In this document: positions 17,564-26,075 of the stretch, piece by piece
How positions within the stretch are numbered: the stretch's first letter is position 1
Layout: every line of letters begins with the position of its first letter
Position numbers and translations under genes: made by a program
Notes under the pieces: generated by a model
Database searches by the model: none
Told to the model about the DNA's origin: nothing
The model's input: the letters and a program-made list of their open reading frames with translations, nothing else
Origin: Algoriphagus antarcticus
GTDB lineage: Bacteria > Bacteroidota > Bacteroidia > Cytophagales > Cyclobacteriaceae
Assembly (NCBI RefSeq): GCF_002150685.1
Contig: NZ_MSSW01000008.1
Location: forward strand, 111,938 to 175,937
Direction: 5' to 3'
Length of the DNA stretch: 64,000 bases

Positions 17564-19483
17564 TTAGAGCTTCTTCAATAAAATAGGTTCTGACATTTTG
17601 GAAGCTATACTCTCCATGATAAATTTCAGATCAGAATACTCTAAAGCAGGAAAGGTTGATTTGAGTAATTCTACTCTTGTACTAATTTTCAACTCTTTAT
17701 CACTGGCATCAGACTGAAACAAGAATCTTATGCCTTTCGAAGGAATTGTGATCACCTGATCCTCAGGATAGTCATCGAGCTCATATCCATCCGGGATGAT
17801 GAGATTCACATTAAAACTCTCAAAGATTGGATAATCAAATTCTATTGGAAGTATTCGGCTATCTTGAGTAAAGAGATTTTTAGCAAAGGAAGACAACTCA
17901 AATGGGCTTATTATTATGAAATCTTCGGATGCAGTTTCAATATTTGTTTTGAAGTGCATGGTAAACATTCTTTTTTCTTTTATCTGATCATCATAAGAGA
18001 AATCCAAAAGCTCTTTTTCAATTCCATTTTCCTCTAACAAATTCTCATATGAACCTGCCTCCTTATATTTTCCACCCTTCAACGCTTCATAATCCATAAA
18101 TCTGAGTGTATGTGAAAGCTGCAAATTTCGAGTAGAATCGGCTTCAAGATTGACCAAATGAATGATTCCAGATCGGTGTTGTAAGTTGATTTCGTCCAGC
18201 CTGCCCTTGTCTTTCTCCATAAAAAAGCCCCTCGGAACAAGCTTTCTCAATGGTACAAGACCAAAAGGAGCAGTTGAGTCAGTTGCATCCAAAAATACCT
18301 GCTGCCCATCAATCTTAGCAAGTAAAATTGAGCTTTGAAATTGATTGATATAGGGTTTTTCAATCAATGTACTCCTCCCTTTTCCACGCTCGTTTACCAT
18401 AACTATATGAGAATCTATACCCTCAAGCTTGAGCAAATGCGAAAGGAGTAAATTTTTATCGAAGCTATTTCCTTCTTTCTTCTCCAAAAAATCTGGCAAC
18501 GTATAAAATGGTTCTAGCCATCGAGAAGAATACGCTTTATAGTTTTTTGAAACATAATCAAAGACCTTAATAGCTGTGGCTTTCTGTGTAGAATCAGTGA
18601 ATATCAAAGAAGGGTATTTGGCCTTAGGCACTTTATCTCCCAAATAAGTGGATGTCTCGGTTCCTTCCATAAGTTTAGTCGCCATTTGCTTCCATGAAGC
18701 ATAAAAGATGTCTGAAGTTTCCAGATTCTCTTCTTTTACATATTGACTAGTAAATAAATAACCGTCCACTCTGATCTGATAATCATACAAACTGCCAACA
18801 AATGGTTCTTGGGGAAGTGAGGGAATGTTCTTTAACGTCCAAGAATACGTGTTTCTCTTTTCGGAAATCTGAGCAACTTCTTGAAGTGCTTTTCCTTGCG
18901 TAATCATTTGATACTGAAAAAAATCAGGCGCTTTAAAGGTGTACTTGCTCACCAAGGCAGGGATTTCTTTTTGAAAAGCCCATCCGTCTAATATGCTATA
19001 ACCCTTATCCATTTTGGTATAGCTATATTCCAAAATGGATCCTTTTTTCACCTGAGGAAAAGCAATCCGAACTTCAAAATATCCCTCTCCCATATCCACT
19101 TCTTTTAAATGGATTTTATTTGAAAGCTGTACTACCTTTCTTTGATCCCCATCCTGATAGCTTACCTGTGCTTTGAGTCTTGTGATATCCTCGTTTAAGT
19201 ATAGCCCTTTGTAAAATTGTATTCTGAAATCTCCGAAGCCCTCCACATTATCATCCAAAACCTTGACCCTGTATATATAGTCCGTGTATATACCATTCAC
19301 TTTGAAGTAAGCATTGGCTTCTTCATAAAGTGTAACCTGCTTTGCCTCTGGCTCGAATGGGACGACTTCAAGTGCGAGTTCTTCTTCAGTATACTCGCCA
19401 AAAACTACCTGTGCCTGGCACAAAAAGGGAATAAATAAGATGAGAAAGTGGAGAATAAAAATCCTCCAATAAAGCGGATTCAT
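17564..19483 (-). CDS. DUF3857 domain protein with degenerate transglutaminase core (paralogue B3)
   Basis: A secreted protein of 639 aa with a signal peptide (hydrophobic residues 6-24, FILHFLILFIPFLCQAQ). It has an N-terminal DUF3857 beta domain, a central transglutaminase-like region, and a C-terminal beta-rich part ending in the array-wide signature F(I/M)MESIASKMSEPILLKK. The catalytic Cys position found in the upstream paralogue is Ser here (EGNSFD) and the His segment reads FQSSILL, so it should lack protease or transglutaminase chemistry. A late LDATD motif remains. Its ATG overlaps the stop of the preceding paralogue (TGATG), indicating translational coupling. It is the most diverged of the B-type copies. 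Confidence 0.82.
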   Translation of the reverse strand: MNPLYWRIFILHFLILFIPFLCQAQVVFGEYTEEELALEVVPFEPEAKQVTLYEEANAYFKVNGIYTDYIYRVKVLDDNVEGFGDFRIQFYKGLYLNEDITRLKAQVSYQDGDQRKVVQLSNKIHLKEVDMGEGYFEVRIAFPQVKKGSILEYSYTKMDKGYSILDGWAFQKEIPALVSKYTFKAPDFFQYQMITQGKALQEVAQISEKRNTYSWTLKNIPSLPQEPFVGSLYDYQIRVDGYLFTSQYVKEENLETSDIFYASWKQMATKLMEGTETSTYLGDKVPKAKYPSLIFTDSTQKATAIKVFDYVSKNYKAYSSRWLEPFYTLPDFLEKKEGNSFDKNLLLSHLLKLEGIDSHIVMVNERGKGRSTLIEKPYINQFQSSILLAKIDGQQVFLDATDSTAPFGLVPLRKLVPRGFFMEKDKGRLDEINLQHRSGIIHLVNLEADSTRNLQLSHTLRFMDYEALKGGKYKEAGSYENLLEENGIEKELLDFSYDDQIKEKRMFTMHFKTNIETASEDFIIISPFELSSFAKNLFTQDSRILPIEFDYPIFESFNVNLIIPDGYELDDYPEDQVITIPSKGIRFLFQSDASDKELKISTRVELLKSTFPALEYSDLKFIMESIASKMSEPILLKKL

Positions 19484-21411
19484 CAGGGGTTAGACTTCTT
19501 TTTTAGGATCACCGGTTCAGAAAGTTTTGAGGCTACGCTTTCCATGAAATACTTGAGGTTTCCATATTGATGTGCAGGAATCAACGGGATTTTGACCTCA
19601 AGCCTAGCTGTAATTTTCAACATTTTATCCATCATCATCGGTGAATACATAAAAGTCACGTACCCTCCATCAATAGTAAATTTTTCCTCCAAGGGATAAT
19701 CGTCGATTTCATATCCTTCGGGAATCATCACATTAGTATTATAAGTCTCTGTGAATGAATATTCAAAATCGACGGGAAATACGCGATATTCCTCTGAAAA
19801 TGGGTTGTCTGAAAACGACGAGACCTTCAATGGCCTAAATGAAATGAAGTCACTATTTCCAGTTTGAGGGTATGTTACTTCGTAATTTACTGTGTAAAAG
19901 TTTTTCTCATGAATCGCATCATCCACTTTGAAGTTGCTAAAATTAGTCTGATCCTCTTCTTTAAATAATTTCTCCAAAGGCTCGTTTTTCCTTTCATTTG
20001 ATGCTACCAAATGGGCTAAATCAAGTCCTTTATAAAAATAGTTTCTGAAAGAACTTTGCATCCAAAGCTGCCCTGACTCATTTAAGCTCACCTGACTAAA
20101 ATGAACGGTGTTTGAATTATGCCGGATGTCGATTGGGATTAGCTTGCTCGCCTTCTTTTGTAAGTAAAGTCCGCCAGCGACGTGCTTATCTAAATCCACA
20201 TAGCCAAAGGGAGCCATCACGTCGGTGAGGTCTAAGAACTGAAGGGAGCCATCAAGCTCTTTAAGAAGAAGTATTTCATCAAACTGGTTGAGAAAGGGGT
20301 AGGGCACTAGTTCACTTCTTCCGTAGCCTTTGCTACCTATCAGCACGGGATCGCATTTTATTCCCATGGATTTGAGAATTCCCATCAGTGTCAGCATCAA
20401 TTCCACAGGAGTACCTACTTTGCTTTTGAGCAGCTGATTTAGCGATTGCTTTGGATAAATCCAGTCTTCTCCTTTTATCCCATAGTTGTCCCTGAGGTAA
20501 TAATAAGCCTTCTCTGCTTTCTCTTTTTGCGAAGCTCCTGACAAATCCACGTTTAAGGATTCCTTTTCTATTGGATTACTTCGGTAAAAGCCTTTATCAG
20601 AATAGTAGGTAATCATGTCGTCTCCCAACGCTTCCCAAGTATTCATAACATTTTCCCATTCTACTCCCGATGTAGATGAACTCGCTTGATATTGGGTAAG
20701 CTGAAACTCTATCCGATCAACATAATCCCTATAGTTTTTCATGAAAGGCTCTTCTTTCAGCGAATATTGATCCCTCAACGTCCAACTGTAAGTACCATAA
20801 GCATCCGTCTTTTCAACTTTGCTAGCATAGTTACTTCCCTGACCTATTGTCCTATACTGTAAATAAGGTGTCATGGTAATCTGATACTTACTATAAAGCG
20901 TAGGAATGTTGTTTTGAAACGTCCAGCCATCAATGAAGGTGATATTCTTATCAGTTTTCTTGTACGTATATTCTATGATGGAGCCCACCTGAACATTGGG
21001 AAATGAAATCCGCACTTCCTGATAACCATTATCCACCGCAACATCAAAAATCCCTTCGTTTTCTACTTTGATCTCCTCAGCTTTCCCATTTACATAATTC
21101 ACCGTTTGTGCTTTCAGTCCGCTGATTTCTTCATAGCGCTTATCACCGACGTAGTACCGCATGCGAACATCCGCATATTGCTTTCCTGATTCCGCTAAGA
21201 TTTTGATCCGAACGAAATAAGTGGTCTCAAAGACATTCCCAAAAAACTTCGACTCTCCCTGAGTCATCAATATCACCGCTGGTGCATCTGGCTCGAAAGG
21301 CACTTCACTCAGATAAACTTCCGTTTGATTCGCTTGCCCAAGCTTAGCTGTCTGGGAAAAGGCTGAAAAGGAAATACAAAGAAGAGTGAAAAAAAGGAAG
21401 GCTCTATTCAT
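19483..21411 (-). CDS. DUF3857 domain protein with degenerate transglutaminase core (paralogue B2)
   Basis: A secreted 642-aa protein (signal peptide MNRAFLFFTLLCISFSAFSQ), strongly similar along its length to the gene at 21558-23483. It shares QTAKLGQ/QTYKLGE starts, FNVQVGSIIEYTYKKTDKN-type segments, SNPIEKESLNVDL, and the C-terminal FMESVASKLSEPVILKK. The transglutaminase core has lost its nucleophile (VGTPVELML where an active enzyme has GDCKGL) and its His (FDEILLL). Inference: a structural or binding role at the envelope, not catalysis. Its start codon overlaps the stop of a paralogue remnant, just as in the neighbouring gene pair, which shows the array arose by duplicating a two-gene unit. 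Confidence 0.83.
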   Translation of the reverse strand: MNRAFLFFTLLCISFSAFSQTAKLGQANQTEVYLSEVPFEPDAPAVILMTQGESKFFGNVFETTYFVRIKILAESGKQYADVRMRYYVGDKRYEEISGLKAQTVNYVNGKAEEIKVENEGIFDVAVDNGYQEVRISFPNVQVGSIIEYTYKKTDKNITFIDGWTFQNNIPTLYSKYQITMTPYLQYRTIGQGSNYASKVEKTDAYGTYSWTLRDQYSLKEEPFMKNYRDYVDRIEFQLTQYQASSSTSGVEWENVMNTWEALGDDMITYYSDKGFYRSNPIEKESLNVDLSGASQKEKAEKAYYYLRDNYGIKGEDWIYPKQSLNQLLKSKVGTPVELMLTLMGILKSMGIKCDPVLIGSKGYGRSELVPYPFLNQFDEILLLKELDGSLQFLDLTDVMAPFGYVDLDKHVAGGLYLQKKASKLIPIDIRHNSNTVHFSQVSLNESGQLWMQSSFRNYFYKGLDLAHLVASNERKNEPLEKLFKEEDQTNFSNFKVDDAIHEKNFYTVNYEVTYPQTGNSDFISFRPLKVSSFSDNPFSEEYRVFPVDFEYSFTETYNTNVMIPEGYEIDDYPLEEKFTIDGGYVTFMYSPMMMDKMLKITARLEVKIPLIPAHQYGNLKYFMESVASKLSEPVILKKKSNP

Positions 21412-21565
21412 GTATACTTGTCGTGGTTGACTTCGTGAAATAGTAATTTTTGGTGCTCGAAGCGTTAATGCGTTTTAGAAGTTCTGATTTTTCATCCTTA
21501 CTCATTTCTTCATCCAGCGTGATGTTGCTTTTTCTGGTGACTAAAAGGTTTTTGCTATCAAGGAC
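21404..21565 (-). pseudogene. 3' remnant of a deleted DUF3857/transglutaminase paralogue
   Basis: In the gap between two B-type genes, one minus-strand frame encodes about 53 residues ending in NAxSSTKNYYFTK...SIHE, then TAG. It aligns with the C-terminus of the active-type gene at 23476-25395: LDSKNLLVTRKSNITLDEE versus LEGKNLSVNREINLSLSED, and SELLKRINA versus TELIKRINA. Its stop overlaps the ATG of the next gene, as the intact gene's stop overlaps the start of its neighbour. It has no start codon or upstream domains. I read it as the stump left when the second copy of the A gene was deleted after tandem duplication. Confidence 0.8.
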
Positions 21566-23483
21566 TTATCTTCTTTATTAGGATCACCGGTTCAGAAAGT
21601 TTTGAGGCTACGCTTTCCATGAAATACTTGAGATTTTCATACTCACTTGCCGGAATAAGCGGAGCATTCACCATGAATTTTGCTGATATTTTAAGGTTAT
21701 CGTTGATTATTGAAGGAGAGTACACGAAAACGACATATCCTCCATCTATGGTATAACCCGCTTCCAATGGGTAGTCATCTATTTCATACCCTTCTGGAAC
21801 GGACACGACGGTGTTATATGTTTCTGAAAATGCATACCCAAAATCGACGGGAAACATTCGATACTCTTGAGTAAAGGGATTTTCAGCAAAAGATGAAAAT
21901 TTCAGTGGGCTAAAAAGAATCATATCTTGATCTACAATCTCAGGAAATTTCATTTCAAAATTTAACGTCACAAACCCTTTCTCTTCCAGCATATTGTCCA
22001 CATTGAAATTTTCAAAAATTACACCTTCCTCTTCATCGAATAGCTTTTCTAAGGAATCATTTCTTTTTTGAATTTCATCTATCTGCTTCGCCAAACTGAG
22101 GCCTCTGTAGCGATAATTTCTATGAGAACTCGCCATTACCAATTGACCTTCATCATTCATTTCAACCTGACCGAAATAAATAGAATTCGAATTATTCTGA
22201 ATATCAATTGGCACAAGCTTACTCTGCTGCTTCTGTAGATACAGTCCACCTCCCACATGCTTGTCTAGATCCACATAACCAAAAGGGGCATCAGGTTGTG
22301 ATAAATCCACAAATTGTTGCTCGCCGTCTAGTTCAGCGAGCAATAATATTTCATCAAACTGATTTAGAAAGGGAAAAGGAACTATGTCGCTTCGTCCATA
22401 ACCTTTACTACCGATCAAAACAGGCTCGCAAGTGATTCCTTCGGATTTCAATACTCCCATGAGTGTAAGCATGATCTCAGCAGGGCTGCCTACCTTGGAT
22501 TTCAGTAACTGATTAAGATTTTGCTCTGGATAGATCCAGTCTTCCCCTTCAACCCTGAAGTTATTTCTCAAATAATAGTAGGCATTTTGAGCAGTCTCTA
22601 GCTGTGTTTCACCTTTCAAATCAACGTCAAGGAATTCTTTCTCAATGGGGTTACTTCTATAAAAACCCTTTTGGGAATACATGGAGATTACTTCATCGCC
22701 AAGCACTTCCCACGTATTTAGTACATACTCCCATTTTGGCCCATAATCACCTCTCACTTCGTATCGAGCTAGTTGAAAATCTATACGATCAACGTAATCA
22801 CGATAATTCTTCATGTATGGCTCTTCTTTGAGTGAACGAATATCTTTCAAAACCCAACTATAATTATCGTATTCGCTAGTTTTTTCTACACTTGAAGTAT
22901 AATTCTGGCCTTGACCCAACATCTTATATTCTAATGATGGGATCATATTGATTGCGTACTTGCTATAAAGTGTAGGCAGCTTATTTTGGAATGTCCAGCC
23001 ATCGATAAATGTGCGATTTTTATCTGTTTTCTTGTATTGATATTCAATAATAGATCCTACTTGCACATTCGGAAATGATATTCTCAGCTCCTTATAGCCA
23101 TCATCAAGATCCACATCAAAAACCCCATCTTTTGACACCTTTACACTTTCTGCTTTTCCATCAACGAAGTTTGTGGTCTGAGCTTTGACTGCAAGGATAT
23201 CTTCCATGTTTTGATCCCCAGCGTAATACCGAATCCGAATGTCCGCATACTCCTTCCCGGCTTCGGCAAGTACTTTTAAGCGCACAAAATGGCTAGTCTC
23301 CAACATTCCAGATAAGAACCTGGAATTCCCTTGAGATACTAATATCACTGCAGGAGCATCCGGCTCATAGGATACTTCTGTTAAGGAAATTTCGCTGTCC
23401 TCAAACTCTCCAAGTTTATAAGTTTGAGAAAAAGTATGTGTCGAAAGGAGTAGAAAAATAAAAGTTAGTAGAGATTTAATCAT
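21558..23483 (-). CDS. DUF3857 domain protein with degenerate transglutaminase core (paralogue B1)
   Basis: A 641-aa secreted protein with signal peptide (MIKSLLTFIFLLLSTHTFSQ), an N-terminal DUF3857 region and a transglutaminase-like centre. The nucleophile site reads VGSPAEIML and the His site FDEILLL, so catalysis is unlikely. A LIGSKGYGRSD block and a VDLSQPDAPFGY segment are shared with paralogue B2. Its start lies 8 bp inside the end of the active-type upstream gene, implying translational coupling. A stretch of about 54 nt near its 3' end is identical to paralogue B2, pointing to recent duplication or gene conversion. Confidence 0.83.
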   Translation of the reverse strand: MIKSLLTFIFLLLSTHTFSQTYKLGEFEDSEISLTEVSYEPDAPAVILVSQGNSRFLSGMLETSHFVRLKVLAEAGKEYADIRIRYYAGDQNMEDILAVKAQTTNFVDGKAESVKVSKDGVFDVDLDDGYKELRISFPNVQVGSIIEYQYKKTDKNRTFIDGWTFQNKLPTLYSKYAINMIPSLEYKMLGQGQNYTSSVEKTSEYDNYSWVLKDIRSLKEEPYMKNYRDYVDRIDFQLARYEVRGDYGPKWEYVLNTWEVLGDEVISMYSQKGFYRSNPIEKEFLDVDLKGETQLETAQNAYYYLRNNFRVEGEDWIYPEQNLNQLLKSKVGSPAEIMLTLMGVLKSEGITCEPVLIGSKGYGRSDIVPFPFLNQFDEILLLAELDGEQQFVDLSQPDAPFGYVDLDKHVGGGLYLQKQQSKLVPIDIQNNSNSIYFGQVEMNDEGQLVMASSHRNYRYRGLSLAKQIDEIQKRNDSLEKLFDEEEGVIFENFNVDNMLEEKGFVTLNFEMKFPEIVDQDMILFSPLKFSSFAENPFTQEYRMFPVDFGYAFSETYNTVVSVPEGYEIDDYPLEAGYTIDGGYVVFVYSPSIINDNLKISAKFMVNAPLIPASEYENLKYFMESVASKLSEPVILIKKISP

Positions 23484-25395
23484 GTCTGAGTGCAGCTGTG
23501 TTTTTGATAAAATAGAAGTTAGAAGAGCCTAGGGCATTAATTCGTTTGATAAGTTCAGTTTTGGCTTCCTCAGAAATATCCTCGCTAAGTGATAGATTAA
23601 TTTCTCTATTCACACTCAGGTTTTTTCCTTCTAAAGATGTCCGTAAAGTCACTTTAATACCCTCTTCTTCGAGTACCAAGTTTTCTGATAAATTCTCTGC
23701 CTCCATCACCTCTGGAAGCTCAATCAGATATTCGTCAATTTGATTAAGTGAATTATTGACTAGCATTTCATCGGTAATCTTCCCAAGGAATGGTTTTAGA
23801 ATCATTCGCTTAGCAGTGTTTTGGACAAACTTCTGAATAAACCCTTCATAGCTAAGGTCAGCCAATAAAAGAGAATCTTTATGATCCACATGCAGCTCAT
23901 ATTGATTAATAATCAATCCTGCAACTGGAGAATTGCTATTGAAAAAGTCACGCTGCTGACGTGTATCCAAGTATTGTTTGACATTCTGCAGATCCTCCGC
24001 AAAATTACCCTGAACGTTGATTTTGGTGGCGATGGTCGCATTTCCCTGTGGATCAATTTTGACCACATTTTTGCTGAGTACAGTATTCCATTCACTGCTA
24101 TTATAGGCAGGTGTTTTGGTGAGATATCCCCCACGTTCATTAGTGACCAATACATATCTATTCTTGGTAAAATCTCCCAGAAAACCTGTAGGAAGCGAAT
24201 TGGAGGTACATTCCAGCCAAACTGGGCTTTTCCCATCCTCCAAAGGTACCTGCAAAATGACGTGGTTAAATTGATTGGAAGGAAGATCTGTTTCAATTTT
24301 CTCCGCATTTTCACCTGCTTGAACCAATGTATAATTGGATGCTATCTCCACAGCTTCCAGCATGGACTTCATGAGATTTGTCAAGCCTTTGCAATCACCG
24401 TAAGCATACTTCACCACTTCTGTAGCAGACATCGTCTGCCACCCTCCTATACCCAGCTGAATACTCACATAGCGGTAGTTTTTCTGAAGGTATTGATAAA
24501 GAATTTCAATCTTTTCATAATCACTATCAGTATCTGCAACCATCGTCTTAATCTCTGCTATAAATTCTTCCGGAAGTACATTTCGGCCCTTATTTAGTTC
24601 GTATTGCCAAGTGGCTAAGCCTGACCAATCTTCCATTTTCCCTACAAAATCTCCCATCGCAAATACCACTGGAGCCAGTAGCAATCGATGATCATCTTCT
24701 TTCTTCAAATCAGGTGTTTGCACGGGCAGATCTGTTTCCACCCAAGTCACTTCGACTAGTTTACCCACAGTTTTTTCAGACTTTTCTCCGAGCAAATTCA
24801 CAGCTTTATAGCGCAAGCCAATATGCTCGGGATAGGCTACAACGAGCGTAGACTTAGTCACTTTCTGGTTATACCGGTGGACCGGAACCCAATCACTCAA
24901 GTGGAAATTACTAGAAGATTTAGTCTCAATAGTAACTGCAACCTGAACGGGAAATTTGCTGCTTTTTACTTCAAAATACTTATGTCGATTATCATCAAAG
25001 ATGCTGCCACTGGAATATATGGCGGCATCTGCCATATCTTTGGCCTTTGCCTTCTCAAGAGTTTTACCACTTATGGGATCAGTGATTTCTATTTCAACGC
25101 TTTCAATTTCATTTAACTTGTCGTAAAAAACAGAGGTAAAAGCGTGAGCTAATCCTTCAGAAGAAAGGACAGTAAATGTTCGCTCTATTTTGTAAATAAC
25201 TTCATAAGAATCAGAAATTTCAATCCGCTGATTTTCTGAAAGTATGGAGTAAATAGGAGGGGAATCCTTCTTAGAGATAGAGTCAGAATGAACTGGAAAA
25301 CCTAATAATAAGTGAGCTACTACAAGCAATGCAACCATATAGAAATCAGTGATAAAAGTCTGCAAAGTATGTAGTTTTTTTATAACTGAAGGCAC
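23476..25395 (-). CDS. DUF3857/transglutaminase-like protein with intact catalytic residues (paralogue A)
   Basis: A 639-residue exported protein. It has a signal or anchor segment (about 18-37, YMVALLVVAHLLLGFPVHS), a DUF3857 domain (about 55-250) and a transglutaminase core. The core carries C335 in YGDCKGL, H378 in FNHVILQV and E395 in WLECTS, i.e. a complete Cys-His-acid set. It is the first gene of the array and the only full-length copy here with the nucleophile. Translation might instead begin at the internal ATG for M20, which leaves a neater signal peptide. Substrate unknown; such proteins are thought to act on peptides or as cross-linking/hydrolytic enzymes in the periplasm. Transcription probably continues through the B paralogues. 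Confidence 0.83.
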   Translation of the reverse strand: MPSVIKKLHTLQTFITDFYMVALLVVAHLLLGFPVHSDSISKKDSPPIYSILSENQRIEISDSYEVIYKIERTFTVLSSEGLAHAFTSVFYDKLNEIESVEIEITDPISGKTLEKAKAKDMADAAIYSSGSIFDDNRHKYFEVKSSKFPVQVAVTIETKSSSNFHLSDWVPVHRYNQKVTKSTLVVAYPEHIGLRYKAVNLLGEKSEKTVGKLVEVTWVETDLPVQTPDLKKEDDHRLLLAPVVFAMGDFVGKMEDWSGLATWQYELNKGRNVLPEEFIAEIKTMVADTDSDYEKIEILYQYLQKNYRYVSIQLGIGGWQTMSATEVVKYAYGDCKGLTNLMKSMLEAVEIASNYTLVQAGENAEKIETDLPSNQFNHVILQVPLEDGKSPVWLECTSNSLPTGFLGDFTKNRYVLVTNERGGYLTKTPAYNSSEWNTVLSKNVVKIDPQGNATIATKINVQGNFAEDLQNVKQYLDTRQQRDFFNSNSPVAGLIINQYELHVDHKDSLLLADLSYEGFIQKFVQNTAKRMILKPFLGKITDEMLVNNSLNQIDEYLIELPEVMEAENLSENLVLEEEGIKVTLRTSLEGKNLSVNREINLSLSEDISEEAKTELIKRINALGSSNFYFIKNTAALRHD

Positions 25396-25523
25396 ATTAA
25401 AAAATTATTTTAGTGAATAATCTGCCTATTTTGAAGCATACTTTTATACTATCGGGCTAAATAATTCCCTTGTAATTCCCATCAAAACTTCCCTAATTTG
25501 ACTTTATTCAAAATAAATAACGC

Positions 25524-25988
25524 ATGCCTCCAGTAATCATCGGTAGTTTTGAAGAGTTTGAGAAACACAACGGACAGAGCTTAGGCACCTCCGAATATTT
25601 CCAGATTACTCAGGAACAGATTAATATTTTCGCAAAAGCTACCCATGATCATCAGTGGATTCATACAGATCCAAAACGGGCAAAGGCTGAGGGGGCATTT
25701 GGAAATACCATCGCACATGGCTACCTCACGCTGAGTATTGTGCCACATCTTTGGGAGCAAATCGTGGACGTGCGCAATCTAAAAATGATGATCAATTATG
25801 GAATTGAATCTCTGAAGTTTGCTAATCCCGTGCTCGTGGAAAGTGAAGTACGCTTGGCCGCAAAGCTAAAAAACGTAGCAAATCTCCGAGGAACTGTCAA
25901 AGCAGAAGTTGAGGTCACACTCGAAATCAAAGACCAGAAAAAGCCCGCCTTTACCGGTGTTTTGATCTTCTTGTATCATTTTCAGTAA
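25524..25988 (+). CDS. MaoC-family (hot-dog fold) enoyl-CoA hydratase-like protein
   Basis: A 154-residue single hot-dog domain. The hydratase-2 motif is visible as ATHDHQWIHTDPKRAKAEG (about residues 39-57), with the catalytic Asp and His of the (D)xxxxH type, followed by FGNTIAHGYLTLS. It probably hydrates trans-2-enoyl-CoA in fatty-acid metabolism. NodN-like relatives share this architecture. It is divergent from the DUF3857 array, with a 128-bp promoter gap. Confidence 0.87.
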   Translation: MPPVIIGSFEEFEKHNGQSLGTSEYFQITQEQINIFAKATHDHQWIHTDPKRAKAEGAFGNTIAHGYLTLSIVPHLWEQIVDVRNLKMMINYGIESLKFANPVLVESEVRLAAKLKNVANLRGTVKAEVEVTLEIKDQKKPAFTGVLIFLYHFQ

Positions 25989-26041
25989 GCATCTTCTAAA
26001 AGATCTTACCATTTAAAAAAGGGATTCAAAGGCATAAAATC

Positions 26042-26073
26042 AAAAATAGCCAGGTGATCACCTGACTATTTTT
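26042..26073. terminator. Bidirectional terminator
   Basis: AAAAATAG-C-CAGGTGA (26042-26057) pairs with TCACCTG-A-CTATTTTT (26058-26073) with one mismatch. A-rich and T-rich flanks suit termination on both strands, between the convergent MaoC and serine-hydrolase genes. Confidence 0.8.
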
Positions 26074-26075
26074 GA

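Noticed and set aside
23881..24597. 238-codon frame on the plus strand inside the DUF3857 gene A
   Set aside because: It is antisense to a full-length gene with an intact signal peptide and catalytic motifs; its product has no family features.
15999..25395. Reading the whole minus-strand run from gene A to mtgA as one defined operon
   Set aside because: Genes A to B3 are clearly coupled by overlaps, but a 65-bp gap separates B3 from the methyltransferase gene, so I do not claim a single transcript without RNA data.
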